Shown here: positions 29,622-39,826 of the stretch, in pieces
Numbering within the stretch: position 1 is the first letter of the stretch
Layout of the letters: every line of letters begins with the position of its first letter
Source of the DNA: Caenorhabditis remanei
Lineage: Eukaryota; Nematoda; Chromadorea; Rhabditida; Rhabditidae
DNA length: 64,000 bases
Direction: 5' to 3'
NCBI RefSeq assembly: GCF_010183535.1
Contig: NC_071331.1
Location: 22,444,001 to 22,508,000 of the forward strand
Position numbers and translations under genes: made by a program
Notes under the pieces: model-generated
What the model saw: the letters and a program-made list of their open reading frames with translations, nothing else
Databases searched by the model: none
Told to the model about the DNA's origin: nothing

Positions 29622-32600
29622 CTATCCCCCACAGGTGCATTCAAATACGCTCCAATGAGAATCGCCGTGACAAACGCGACGTCTCCCATCGAATATTGTT
29701 CGTAATTCCTCAATAATTGCTCGTAAAACGGCATAAACGAATCCAATCCGGCGACTTTCCACTCATTCGTACACTAATCCGTCCCTCCGTCGCCTGTGGA
29801 ATCAGATATTCAGTCAGAAGACGTTGAAGGCATCTGCAGATGACGTCATCCATCAGAATCTCACTTCCAATCATCAACGTCTCCGTCAGATGAATATAGA
29901 AGACGTCGGGTTGAGAGAACGCGAAAAATGCTGATTTTCGCTCAGAAAACAGTAAAAGTGTCCATAAAATCGCCAGACGAACGATTTCGACGTCATCTGG
30001 AGTCACTCCTTGGCTCCGCCCCTTTTCTACAGTATCCAAAACGCGGCGGATTGGGATAAGGGACCAACACGAATCCAGGATCGGATTGACTCCTTTTCCG
30101 AATTGAAGGGTTACTGTAGCGCCGGCGTCTGTCGAAATCTCTTCCAGATAGAGTCGTTTGATTTGGTCAATGGAAGAGCGGGCGAGTTCTAGAAGGGGGT
30201 CCGTGGAGGTGCTGAAAATAGTATTCGATTTTTTCAGGTTACTGTAGCTACAATTGGATCCTGGATCCTGGATCCAGGGCTACAGTAAGACCAGAATGAA
30301 TTTTGACCGTAATTTTGACCAAAAGTGTCATTTTCAGCTATTTCAGCATCGAAATCTTGCTGAAATCATTGAATTACCACTAGTAGATCCATCGATGCGG
30401 GTTACTGTAGCTAGAATTGGATCCTGGATCCAGGGTTACAGTACCTCATAGGATCGAATTCTAGGATCCAGGGCTACAGTACCTCATAGGATCGAATTCT
30501 AGGATCCAGCTACAGTACCCCATAGGATCCAGCTACAGTACCCCATAGGATCCAATTCTAGGATCCGGCTACAGTACCCCAGAGGATCAGGGTAAATTTG
30601 AAAATTTTCAGAAAAATCGTTTTCTGAGCGGTTTCGCTTGAAAATTACGATTTTCAGCCTCGAAAAATCGATTTTTTCTGAAAATTTTCATATTTTAAGT
30701 GATTTTCAACCCTTTTCCAGCCAAAATCTCTCTTGTTTTCATTAAAAAATCGCGAATTTTCTTGAAAATCATAGAATTCGACTTTTGGCTGGAAATTGTC
30801 TGAAAATGACCCACAAATCGATTTTTCTGAAAATTTTCATTTTTGGCTGGAAAATGGCTGAAAATGACTTAAAATATGCAAATTTTTCAGAAAATTGCAT
30901 AAAAAACAAGAATGTTCAGACGGAACTCTCTAAAACTTTCTAAAATCTTACCAATTATCGGGTCTATTTTTACAATTATCAAACAGTTTGAGTGCATTCT
31001 TCTCTTGTCTTTGAACCAAATTTCGACTGAATTTCGCAGTGAGATCTAGTTGAATCGCGTCCTGCAAAGCTATTTTCAGGTTAAAATGGTCTATTTTGAG
31101 AAATTTTAGGTGAATTGGATCCAATTTTAGGGATTTTAGTTAAGGGGCGGGGCTACTTTCGATTTTTTGGATCCGGGTTACTGTATCTAGGATCAAAATT
31201 TTCAGTTATTAGGATCCGGGTTACTGTATCTAGGATAGAACTTTTAAATTTTTAGGATCCGGGTTACTGTTCTTAGGATCCAAATTTTTAGTTTTCAGGA
31301 TCCGGGACACTGTATCTAGGATCCAAATTTTCAGTTATTAGGATCCGGGTTACTGTATTTAGGAGCCAAATTCTTTGTTTCTTGGGAGAAATAAGTGTGA
31401 AAAAAGGTGGTCGGAGCTTAAAAATAGGCGGAGTTCTAATGAGAAAAAAATTGGTTTTTAAAAACGAAGAAAAAAGTGGCGGAGCATACAAAAACAGTTT
31501 TCATCATTTTCAGACTAAGCTCCGCCCCTTCTCTCCGGTTTTTTTCACCAATTTCCCTCATTAAGCCCCGCCCCTTTTCATCCAGATTTCAGAAATCTTC
31601 TGTTTTCCTCATACTTGCAAAACAGAGTTGCGCGGAAGTCATTTTTTCTAAAACGGAAGTCGGAAGTCGGAAGTAAAATTTGTAGTCCGGAAGTCGGAAG
31701 TCGGAAGTAGATTTTTTCGCAAAGATTCAAAAACTCCTAGAAAAAGTTCATAAAATTGGCGAAAATCAGTGAAAAATTAGTTTTTGGCTGAAGAAAAGCT
31801 CATTTTCTGTCTTTTTTCCTTCTATTTCTGCGAGATGTACTTTTCCGAAATCCCACAATTATGGAATGACGGAAGTCGGAAGTAAACATCCGAAAACGGA
31901 AGTCGGAAGTCGGAAGTGAAAAACAGCCCGGAAGTCGGAATTCCGCGCAACTCTGTTGCAAAATATCGGCCCGGTCGGCCCGGAGTCAAAAAATTAGCAC
32001 AATTTTTTCACAAAAATTTTCGAATTTTTTTGAAATTTTCATCAAAAATAGTCAAAAATCCTATGTATCCACTTGAGTTTTATCGATATGTTAAAACATA
32101 GTCGAAAATTCGACTTTTTTGCGAAAAAATCAGAAAAAATTTCAAATTTTTGTACTGTGACCCGGGCCGACCGGGCCGGGCCGGGCCGGTGAAAATTCTC
32201 AAATCGGCCCGGCTCGGCCCGTTGCAAGTATGGTTTTCCTCCGTTTTTAGGCAATTTTCAAACTAGACTCCGCCCATTTTCCAAAGCCCCGCCCACTTTT
32301 CTAAGCCGACCCTTTTTTCATCACAAAATCTTCTGAATTTCTCTGTGTTTCGTTCTTAACTCCGCCCACTTTTTGGCTCCGCCCATTTTCTTGGCTCCGT
32401 CCCTTTTTTAAACATATTTCTGAAAAATACAGGTGTTAAGCTCCGCCCCTTTTCCACTACAACTAACTTCTTGACTCACCTAAGCTCCGCCCACTTTTGG
32501 CTAGAACACGCCCACTTCTCACTTTTTCAAGCTCCGCCCCTTTTTACAACAGAATCTTCTGCAATTATCTGTTTTTCGATTATTTCTCGTCTTAATCTCC

Positions 32601-33640
32601 GCCCCCTTTCATCACAAAATCTTCTTAATTTCTCTGTTTTTCGCTCTTAACTCCGCCCACTTTTTTTAAAGCCCCGCCCCCTTACCGTAGCCAATCGATT
32701 ATATTTCTCCTCATCTTGTTGATCCTTCCACTCCTCTAACACCTCCAACTCATTCATCATTTCCTCGACTTCCTTCGTCACAGGCTCCGCCCCTTTCTCT
32801 GGCTCCGCCCCCTTCTCAATAGGCTCCGCCCCTTTTTTCAGTCTTGACGCCTTAAATTTGCTGATTTTCGTCGTTTTTTTCCGCATTTTTCTCAGAATTT
32901 CCTCGATTTTTCAAAAAATCGATAATTTTCGGATCGAAACGCTCCTGAATTTCGAGTTTCATCTCCAGAATCTTGTCGACGTCAAGCGATTTCAGATACT
33001 TCTCATTTTCCACGTGGAAATCTCCAGAATCCTCTTCTGGCTCCGCCCCTTTTTCAGTTTCAGCGAAAAAATCCAAATTTTCAGCGAAATTTCCGTGAAT
33101 TCGATCGAATTCGGCGGCGAAAAATGAGACGCCAGGATGGGGTACTGTAGTCAAGCCACGCCCACTTTTTGGCTGAAAGTAGGCGGAGAGATCGAGGGGC
33201 TCCGGGAAGCCGTCGTCCTTTGAATATTGGAAAAATTCCAGATTTTTAGACCAATTTTCAGCCAAAAAATCGGATTTTTCGACGATTTTTGTGTCAAAAA
33301 CGTCGAAATTCCGTTCTAAAACGGGAAAAAGAACGGTGGAGACGTGTGGGGTGTCGTCCAGATCGATTTGGAACCGCGCCGCCTGATTTCGGACGTTTTC
33401 AGCCAATTTTGGAGGATTTTCAGCCAAATTTTGACCATTTTCAGCCAAATTTTGACCATTTTCAGCCAAATTTTGACCATTTTCAGCCAAATTTTCAGCA
33501 TTTTCATCGATTTTCGTTCGTTTTTTCATTCGATGAATCTCCACTGATGGTTTTTTGTTCGTTTGAGACCATTCTTCTTGCATTTTTTGGAGATCCGCGT
33601 CCGTCTCCGAGGCTGTTGGTCGTTTGAGGATTTCAGACAT
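29622..33640 (-). CDS. RPAP1: RPAP1-like (RNA polymerase II-associated protein 1), with two frame breaks and no 3' end
   Basis: RPAP1 links RNA polymerase II and Mediator/assembly factors. Exons: 33640-32686, 31061-30952 and 30211-29622, with matching phases at both junctions. ATG 33640 follows a TTTTCAG. N-terminal marks: TVLFPVLERN, VPHPGVSFFAAEFDRIHGNF and the RPAP1_N block FHVENEKYLKSL ... FDPKIIDFLKNRG. C-terminal marks: DAIQLDLTAKF, LYLEEISTDAG and GLDSFMPFYEQLLRNYEQYS then MGDVAFVTAIL. Two single-base breaks are seen: near 32873 in a run of seven A, where one A too many would explain it, and near 29772, where one base seems missing. The last exon ends at a GTAGGT donor, but no later exon is visible before the minisatellite. 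Exon 1 contains LAENGQN repeats and four KGAEP units. Confidence 0.7.
30235..30595 (-). repeat. GGATCC minisatellite and inverted segment in RPAP1-like intron
   Basis: 30285-30370 is the inverse of the doublet at 26985-27305. 30400-30595 is the inverse of the GGTACTGTAGCTGGATCC array at 27815-28080 (AGCTACAGTACCCCATAGGA repeated). Confidence 0.7.
31150..31370 (+). repeat. GGATCC minisatellite in RPAP1-like intron
   Basis: Five units of GGATCCGGGTTACTGTATCT plus a TTTTCAGTTATTA spacer. Same family as 28670-29500. Confidence 0.75.
31611..32229. mobile_element. Palindromic GC-rich MITE, interrupted by a hAT-type element
   Basis: The ends CATACTTGCAA (31611-31620 region) and TTGCAAGTATG (32221-32231) are inverted. 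The inner arms are CGGCCCGGTCGGCCCGG and GGGCCGACCGGGCCGGGCC. The hAT-type element at 31623-31955 sits just inside the left end. Boundaries approximate. Confidence 0.6.
31623..31955 (+). mobile_element. Non-autonomous hAT-type element with GGAAGTC heptamer arrays, copy 1
   Basis: Inverted ends CAGAGTTGCGCGGAA ... TTCCGCGCAACTCTG, flanked by a perfect 8-bp duplication TTGCAAAA (31615-31622 and 31956-31963). CAG-type ends with an 8-bp duplication are diagnostic of hAT. Inside, GGAAGTC heptamers are stacked near both ends and the centre is AT-rich. No coding sequence. Confidence 0.85.
32270..32840 (-). repeat. Dense GGGGCGGAGC (CTCCGCCC) word cluster in RPAP1-like intron and exon
   Basis: More than 15 copies of CTCCGCCC/GCCCCGCCC in 570 bp, continuing into coding sequence, where AAAGGGGCGGAGCC encodes KGAEP. 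CTCCGCCC is an Sp1-like word known to be common near Caenorhabditis promoters. Confidence 0.65.
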
Positions 33641-33659
33641 TTTTCTGATTTGAGATCTG

Positions 33660-35147
33660 AAAATTTGGGATTTATAGTTGAAAAATTGAGAAAAATCGGC
33701 GGTTTTTGAGGTAAAAACAACGGAAAAAGCGGTTTTTGAGAGAAAAATCAAATATTTGACTAAAAATCAAGAAAAATGACAAGAAATTACCATTTTTTAG
33801 CTAAAATTAGGTTGAAAATTCGATTTTTTGGACTAAAAATCGAAAAAAAATGGCGAAAATTGACAGTTTTTGACTGAAAATCAAGAAAATCGGTCAAAAA
33901 TTGCCTGAAATTGAGCATTTTTGAGCTAAAAATCGGTTGAAAATCGCTAAATTTCAGGTCCTTTCAGAATTTCAGACTTTTTTTCTGATTTGAGATCTGA
34001 AAAATAGGATTTTTGGGAGGAAAATGGGCGGGTTTTGAAGTAAAAATCAAGAAAAATGACAAAAATTGAGGTTTTTGAACTAAAAATTGAAAAAATCGGC
34101 TGAAAATCGCTTAAAATAGAGTATTTTAAGACTGAAAATGTGATTTTTCGAATGAAAAATGGTCAAAAAATTCAGTTTTAGACAAAAAAATGCATTTTTT
34201 GGGTGATTTTGAAGCAAATATATGCTGAAAATGATAAAAAATCAAGTTTTTGGGCTAAATTTTATTAAAATCGACGCGAAAATCGTCAGAAATGAGGATT
34301 TCAGACATCTTCTGAGTTGAGATTTGAAAAATGGGATTTTTGATAATTTTTTAGAGGAAATTTAGCAGTTTTTGAAATAAAAATTGAAAAAAATGACATT
34401 TTTCAGCATAAAATCAGTAGAAAACCGGGTTTTTGGGCTGAAAATTAAGAAAATCGCTAAAAATTGAATATTTTAAGACTGAAAATAGTGATTTATCTAA
34501 CGAAAAACTGGATAAAATGTCATTTTTGATAAAAATTGACAGTTTTTAGCATAAAACATTTCTTCGAAAAAAAATTGAAAATCGGTTGAAAATTACTTCA
34601 AATTGAGTATTTTTAGACTGAAAATGTGATTGTTAGTACGAAAACTGCAACTTTTGTGTGATTTTTGAGCAATAATTTCAGCATTTTTTGCTGAAAAAAT
34701 GGGATTTTTCGGGATTTTCGGGTGAAAACAACGCGGAAAAACGGTTTTGAAGCGAAAAAAGACAATTTTTGGACAAAAAATCAAGAAAAATGACAGTTTT
34801 CAGCATAAAATCAATAGGAAATCATTAAAACTTTCAGTTTTTCAAAAAATGAAAGTTGAGTATTTTGAGCTGAAAAATAGTTGAAAAAATCAGTTTTTAT
34901 GCGAAAAAAATGGTCGAAAACTGCAAATTTTGTGATTTTGGAGCAAATAATTACAGAATTTCATTTTTATTCTACGTGACCCCTCCCCTGATTTTTCCCA
35001 TCGACAAGCTCTTCAAAAAATTCTCGAAATTTCCACGTGCCCCCATTATCTCCAATATCTGCCCCACTAACCCGATTCCAAATCCTTTATAATACCGCCC
35101 ATCTCTCCAAAAATCAATTATTCCACGATTGATTCGTTCACAACAAA
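33660..35147. other. AT-rich filler, no gene seen
   Basis: Low-complexity sequence made of recurring words such as TTTTTGAGCTGAAAATCG, GAAAAATCGGTC and TTGACAGTTTT. No open frame with coding character and no splice-consistent exon chain on either strand. The last 150 bp before 35148 may be the promoter of the WSN-PTP gene. Confidence 0.6.
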
Positions 35148-38100
35148 TTGCGAGCAATTCAATGTGCACTGCTTTTATCAATAGTGATAATAGGTACAAA
35201 TCTGGATGGAATAGCTTCGAGTCAAGGTGAGTTTTTCAGATAATTTGGAAGAAGAAGTAAAAGATACGATTTCAGCTTCTTCACCCGACGAAGTTCCTGT
35301 TCACACTGCTCCATTACTGCCGAGAGATTACGGTAGTTCTTAAACTTATAAGATTGGAAGTAGGTAATCACAACTATTTCAGATCCATCCAGTTATCGCG
35401 ATCCGTCGAGTCCCCTTGATATAATATCCGAACGAGACAAAAGATACTGTAAGTAAACTTCTGACGTTCTATTAGCTCCACAGTGCTTTTACAACTGCGC
35501 TCTATTGAAAGGAAATTTCGGTGGAGCGCAGTTGTAACAACTCTGCCACAGGGGTGCGCGACGCAAGGACTCTTAAACGCGCTCCATCGCTCAACGGTTG
35601 GCACGGTTCCAAAAACAGACTTGGCTGAGTGCCAAGTTCAAGATTAGCGTGTGTTTGTCGTATCTTTCAATGAAAAACGCGACGCACACGCAACGCGACT
35701 CGGCCGGTAAATTCAAAACTTTTGGTTGCGGACCTTACGTCTCGCACCCCTGTGCTCTGCTGTTATAACTATTATAACGCTATCCAATTATGAAATTTTC
35801 AGCCAAACGACTGTTCACTGATTTCGTCGCCCACATCTCCATCATCGCCCGTCTTGCAAATACAATCCAAATGCAATCGGATCTCATGAATAACCAAGAT
35901 ATGCACTACAAAGTCGGAGAACTTTTCAACATTGGAAAGATCGATATAGCCGAGCTGAAAGAGATCAACACGACACGTACGTTGGAGTTCATGCAGGTTT
36001 TTAATAAGACTGTGGGAAGTATTGATAATACTGTGATTGACGGAGAGAAGAGGTTTCAACTGTGGGAAGCGATTCGGAAAATCACGAAGGAGTTGGGGGA
36101 AATTAAAGATTTTCCGAAGAGGGATGCATTTGTGAAGGACGGCAAACAATTTTATGACGCATTCAATCGGGATGCATTCAACGAAGCTTGGCCTCCACTT
36201 AAAGATACTTTATCAACTCTGCGAGTTTTGAGAAATTTTTCGACTGAAAGCTCCACCACCAGAAGGGAAAAAGATGCAGATGTTTCTAAGTTTGTAGCCT
36301 TGAAGAAACAAGTCGGAAAAACACTCCTTGTTGTTGTTAAATTGAAGGAGCTTATGGACCGATTAAGTCCTTTTGAAGGTTGGAGTTTTGTGGATAAAAG
36401 AGCGGTGCTCTCTAAACCAGAAAGACTCATTCAAGCTATAAAATGGAGACAAGAAGTGCAAGCATTGGGGGCAGCAAACGACGAGAAGAAGAAATCTCTC
36501 AAAAAGAACTTTGGGGAAGAGTATGTCATGGGAGAAAGTGTAACGGCGTTTGGAGATGTTTTTGAACATTTTGAAAAGAACTTTCTCAAATATTCAAGTA
36601 ATCCATCATCGGACCTTAGAGGGTTTCAAGCAATGACTCTTCTGGCCTCTGAAACCGAAGATCGATGGTTCAAGAAAGTTTTCAAAAATATAGGAGACAT
36701 GAAGAAGATGACTAAAAGTTTGAAAGCAATATTTTCACTCACAAATGCCACGAAATCAATCAGTTCACATTTTTCGACTGATTTGGAGACACGAATTGCT
36801 ATAGAGGATGTGAACTCAATAGTAAAAGAGTTTCTAAAGAGAACTGCAACTGGTGGAGGATCTGTTTGGTATTTGGGAAAATTCGAATACTGCGGTGATA
36901 TTGGGAGTGTAGTGAATGAAACCCTAATGAGGAAAGCTTTGTATCCTCTTACAGGATCACAAGAACTGCCTGAAAGATTCGCGGACTTTTGGAGTAGAGA
37001 AGACTTTTCTCGTGGTAGTCTTCAATCACTTCTAGATGATTTGAATAGTGTCAAAAGGATTTTGAATCCAGTAAATTCAACCGATAATTTGTATTGGTTT
37101 AAACAAATTCCTCGTTTATTAACGGAGTTGAATACTAATGGAGCAATGAAAAGACTCGAGAATAAAGTCGAAAAACTGCTGGATTCTTCGAACACTTTCG
37201 ATGCGGATTCTTTGTATTATGCTTCTATGTATTCTTTTTATGATCATGAGGTCACAGATAACTTTTTGAAGCTGCCGGAAGTGATAAGAGAACATTTCGT
37301 TTACACCTGTTTGAACAGCTATCAAGATCATTCAGAAATAGCATATGAAGCTACCCGTCTCATCCGGTTGATGAGACGACTTGGCGTGGAAGGAACTAAG
37401 CGAGTGAATGAATACATACATAAAGTGGCGAAAATTTTGGAGTCGCTGGATGAATTCGAATCAATTCTATCTCAGATGAAGGAAAATTCCAATGATGGAG
37501 TAGAAAAAGTGAACGAAATCGATAAACTGGTGGTTGCTCGAATTGACAAAGCAGTGACTTCTGTCAAGAATCTACATCAACTCAAAATATTGGGTTGTTA
37601 GAACAGTTGAAGACGGTTGAGAGCAATGCAAAACTCGAGTTTGATCACATGGCCAAATTCGATACAAACGACGAAATGAAAAAGTTGTGGCCACTGAACA
37701 AGGTACTTTCTTCCTTGACAAATGGTCTCAACTACTTTGAAGAGCACCTCCAGAATTTTGATTTTCGATCACTAAAAAACCTCACTGATTACGACATGTT
37801 TTTCAAAAAACTGGAAGGAATGCCAGATGTTACGATGGATCCTGAATCATTGATACAAGTGCTGAACTACTTTATCAAAAATACAATGGATGATTACCGC
37901 ATAGATGAATTCATCGAGACAAAGAAGAAACTGATTCAATGCTCATCGATGGATTTGGATTTTGAAAAACATTTTCAAGGAGTCGGCGATGCGTTCCAAA
38001 AGTTTGGTGACTTTCTAACTCAAGCTTTAGCGCAAGTCGTTTTGGATCCAGTGCAGGATCATTCCGTGACTCCAGTGCAGGATCATTCCGTGACTCCAGT

Positions 38101-39826
38101 GCAGGATCATTCCGTGACTCCAGTGCAGGATCATTCCGTGGCTCCAGTGCAGAATCATTCCGTGGCTCCAGTGCAGGATCATTCCGTGGCTCCAGTGCAG
38201 GATCAAGATATCCAGAAGGAAGACGAAACTGACTATACGTAAGTTAATAGCCTAATTCACTGGACTACCAAAACTTTCTTATTTCCAGATCGATTATTGT
38301 GGGTTGCGTAGTCTTCGTCGCCTGTCTATCAGCCACCGTGGCAATCTTCATTCTTTGGAAGAAGAAATTGTTGTGTTTCAAACGAAAAGGTGATTCCGTT
38401 GAATGCGATGTAATCGACATGGATCCAGTGGACAATAAGCCAGTGCTTCCACCCCATTTGATTATCGTTGCCATTGGTACACAGACATTCGGAAGACACC
38501 CGGAACACTACGAGTTGTGGACTCAGCTGATGGAACATGTGAGGACGGCGCCGACACCAGAAGAACGACAATTTCCGTACTTGCCGTTGAAGGAGTCGAT
38601 GTATTGGTGAGTTTCAGAGGTGGAAGTTATTAAAACTAATTGTGATGGTTACAGGGATCCGAATATCAAACTGAATCCGTTCACTGCTCTCCAAACGGTT
38701 CGGTTGCACGGAAACAAGTTTCGGAGTCGATTGGGAACTGTGTTCTATGCTATGCAGGTAAGAATGTTGGGGAGTTAAAGCGGTCTTGATGGGATAGGCG
38801 GAACGGAAATTCCGGAAATTCCGACATTTTTCGGAACTGTTTTCCGCCGGAAAATTTCCGAAACTTTCATTTCCGCACATTCCTGCTTGATAGGTGAAGG
38901 CAACTCATCAGTATATCAACGTCATAGGTTCAGAAAGGATCCTAAGACGTTTGCGGTCTACTGTTAGTTCCATCTAGTAGGGTTACGGTAGGAGCTAACA
39001 CATTGTCACTTTTCATACTTTTGGTTTAAAAGTAAATTGGCATCATTATCGCACGCGACGCGACCGCACCGCTTCGAAAAAACTAAAATTCCAAAACCCT
39101 CTATCATTCCAGGCCCCGATGGAAGCCAACAGCATGCACGACGACACTCGAGCGGACTTCTTGGCTATGCTCGTAATTGATGAAGTCGAATTCATCGTAT
39201 TCCTCGGAGAAACCAGCTCGTGCGGACATTATTTCTTGGAACGAACCGGAAGTCTCACAATTGAAAACTTCACAGTGACAACTGAAGGCGAGCAACAATT
39301 CCAGAACTCGACGGACATTGTTGTGAGAACTCTGACGGTAAAGGATAATAAGAAGAAGACTCAACGGAAAGTGAAGCAGTTCCAAGTGAAGAACTGGAAA
39401 GAAGGAGATATTCCGAATTGTGGATATCAACCACTGGAAGCCATCATGACGGAGATTTGCAAGAGAAAAGTGAGTTTCTGATAGCCATGGAATAGAATAA
39501 CTCTTATTTCTCATTTTCAGACCCCTGTCGTCGTTCACTGCACTTCTGGCACCGGACGCACGATGGCGTTTATCGGTTTGGAATACATCTCGAGAGCTTT
39601 GGAGGCTAATGAGGAGATGACGTTCGCAGACGCCTTCAAGAAGCTCATCGAGAAGAGATACTCCGCCTTCGAAACTTCCCGTCAGATCGGATGGCTTCAA
39701 GTCGGTGTGGTATACTTCATGTCGATTCGACGCAACGCCGAACTCGTCATGTATCAGAATATCGAGGGTGTCTTCAGAGATATGGTGGAGAGAAATGTCG
39801 GAGTGCCGAAAGGGATCAAGTTTTAG
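35148..39826 (+). CDS. WSN-domain receptor-type protein tyrosine phosphatase
   Basis: Predicted about 1240-residue type I membrane protein. Exons 35148-35226, 35276-35332, 35383-35448, 35803-38238, 38289-38606, 38655-38757, 39113-39469 and 39521-39826. Exon 1 encodes a signal peptide (RAIQCALLLSIVIIGTN) but begins with TTG where ATG is expected. A WSN domain follows near residues 70-135 (AHISIIARLANTIQMQSDLM), then a long helical ectodomain, six 8-residue VQDHSVTP-type repeats, a TM helix (IIVGCVVFVACLSATVAIFI), KKK, and a PTP domain. The P-loop HCTSGTGRT (Cys about 1146, Arg about 1152) is intact, but the WPD loop reads NWKEGDIP, with Glu in place of the catalytic Asp. The phosphotyrosine-loop KNRY is not seen. 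One frame break near 37594 (one base missing; GGTTGTTAG) splits the large exon. WSN-PTP fusions are a nematode speciality; ligand unknown. Confidence 0.8.
35549..35752. mobile_element. hAT-like MITE in WSN-PTP intron 3
   Basis: 204 bp with inverted ends CAGGGGTGCGCGACGCAAGG and CCTTACGTCTCGCACCCCTG (two mismatches). CAGGGGTG is a classic hAT end. The flanks share CTCTGC but no clean 8-bp duplication is seen. The upstream flank (35480-35535) has its own inverted pair ACAACTGCGCTC and GAGCGCAGTTGT. Confidence 0.6.
38049..38205 (+). repeat. In-frame 24-bp coding repeat, six units
   Basis: CCAGTGCAGGATCATTCCGT plus GACT or GGCT, encoding PVQDHSVT/A as an extracellular stalk just before the TM helix of the WSN-PTP. 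The first three units have ACT (Thr) and the last three GCT (Ala); one has AAT (Asn) for GAT. Confidence 0.9.
38790..38886. mobile_element. Short foldback with TTTCCG/CGGAAA words in WSN-PTP intron
   Basis: Imperfect inverted ends (GGCGGAACGGAAATTCC and GGAAAATTTCCGAAAC...CATTTCCGCACATTCC). Looks like a small MITE; no duplication identified. Confidence 0.4.

Noticed and set aside
33316..33627. Plus-strand frames at the RPAP1 exon (IFSQILTIFSQILTIF-like)
   Set aside because: Shadow of the LAENGQN coding repeat on the opposite strand.
34910..35092. Small gene or upstream exon of the WSN-PTP
   Set aside because: No signal-peptide or family similarity, no donor in the right phase; sits in AT-rich filler.
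38049..38205. CRISPR-like array
   Set aside because: 24-bp units without spacers, in frame inside a coding exon of a nematode gene.
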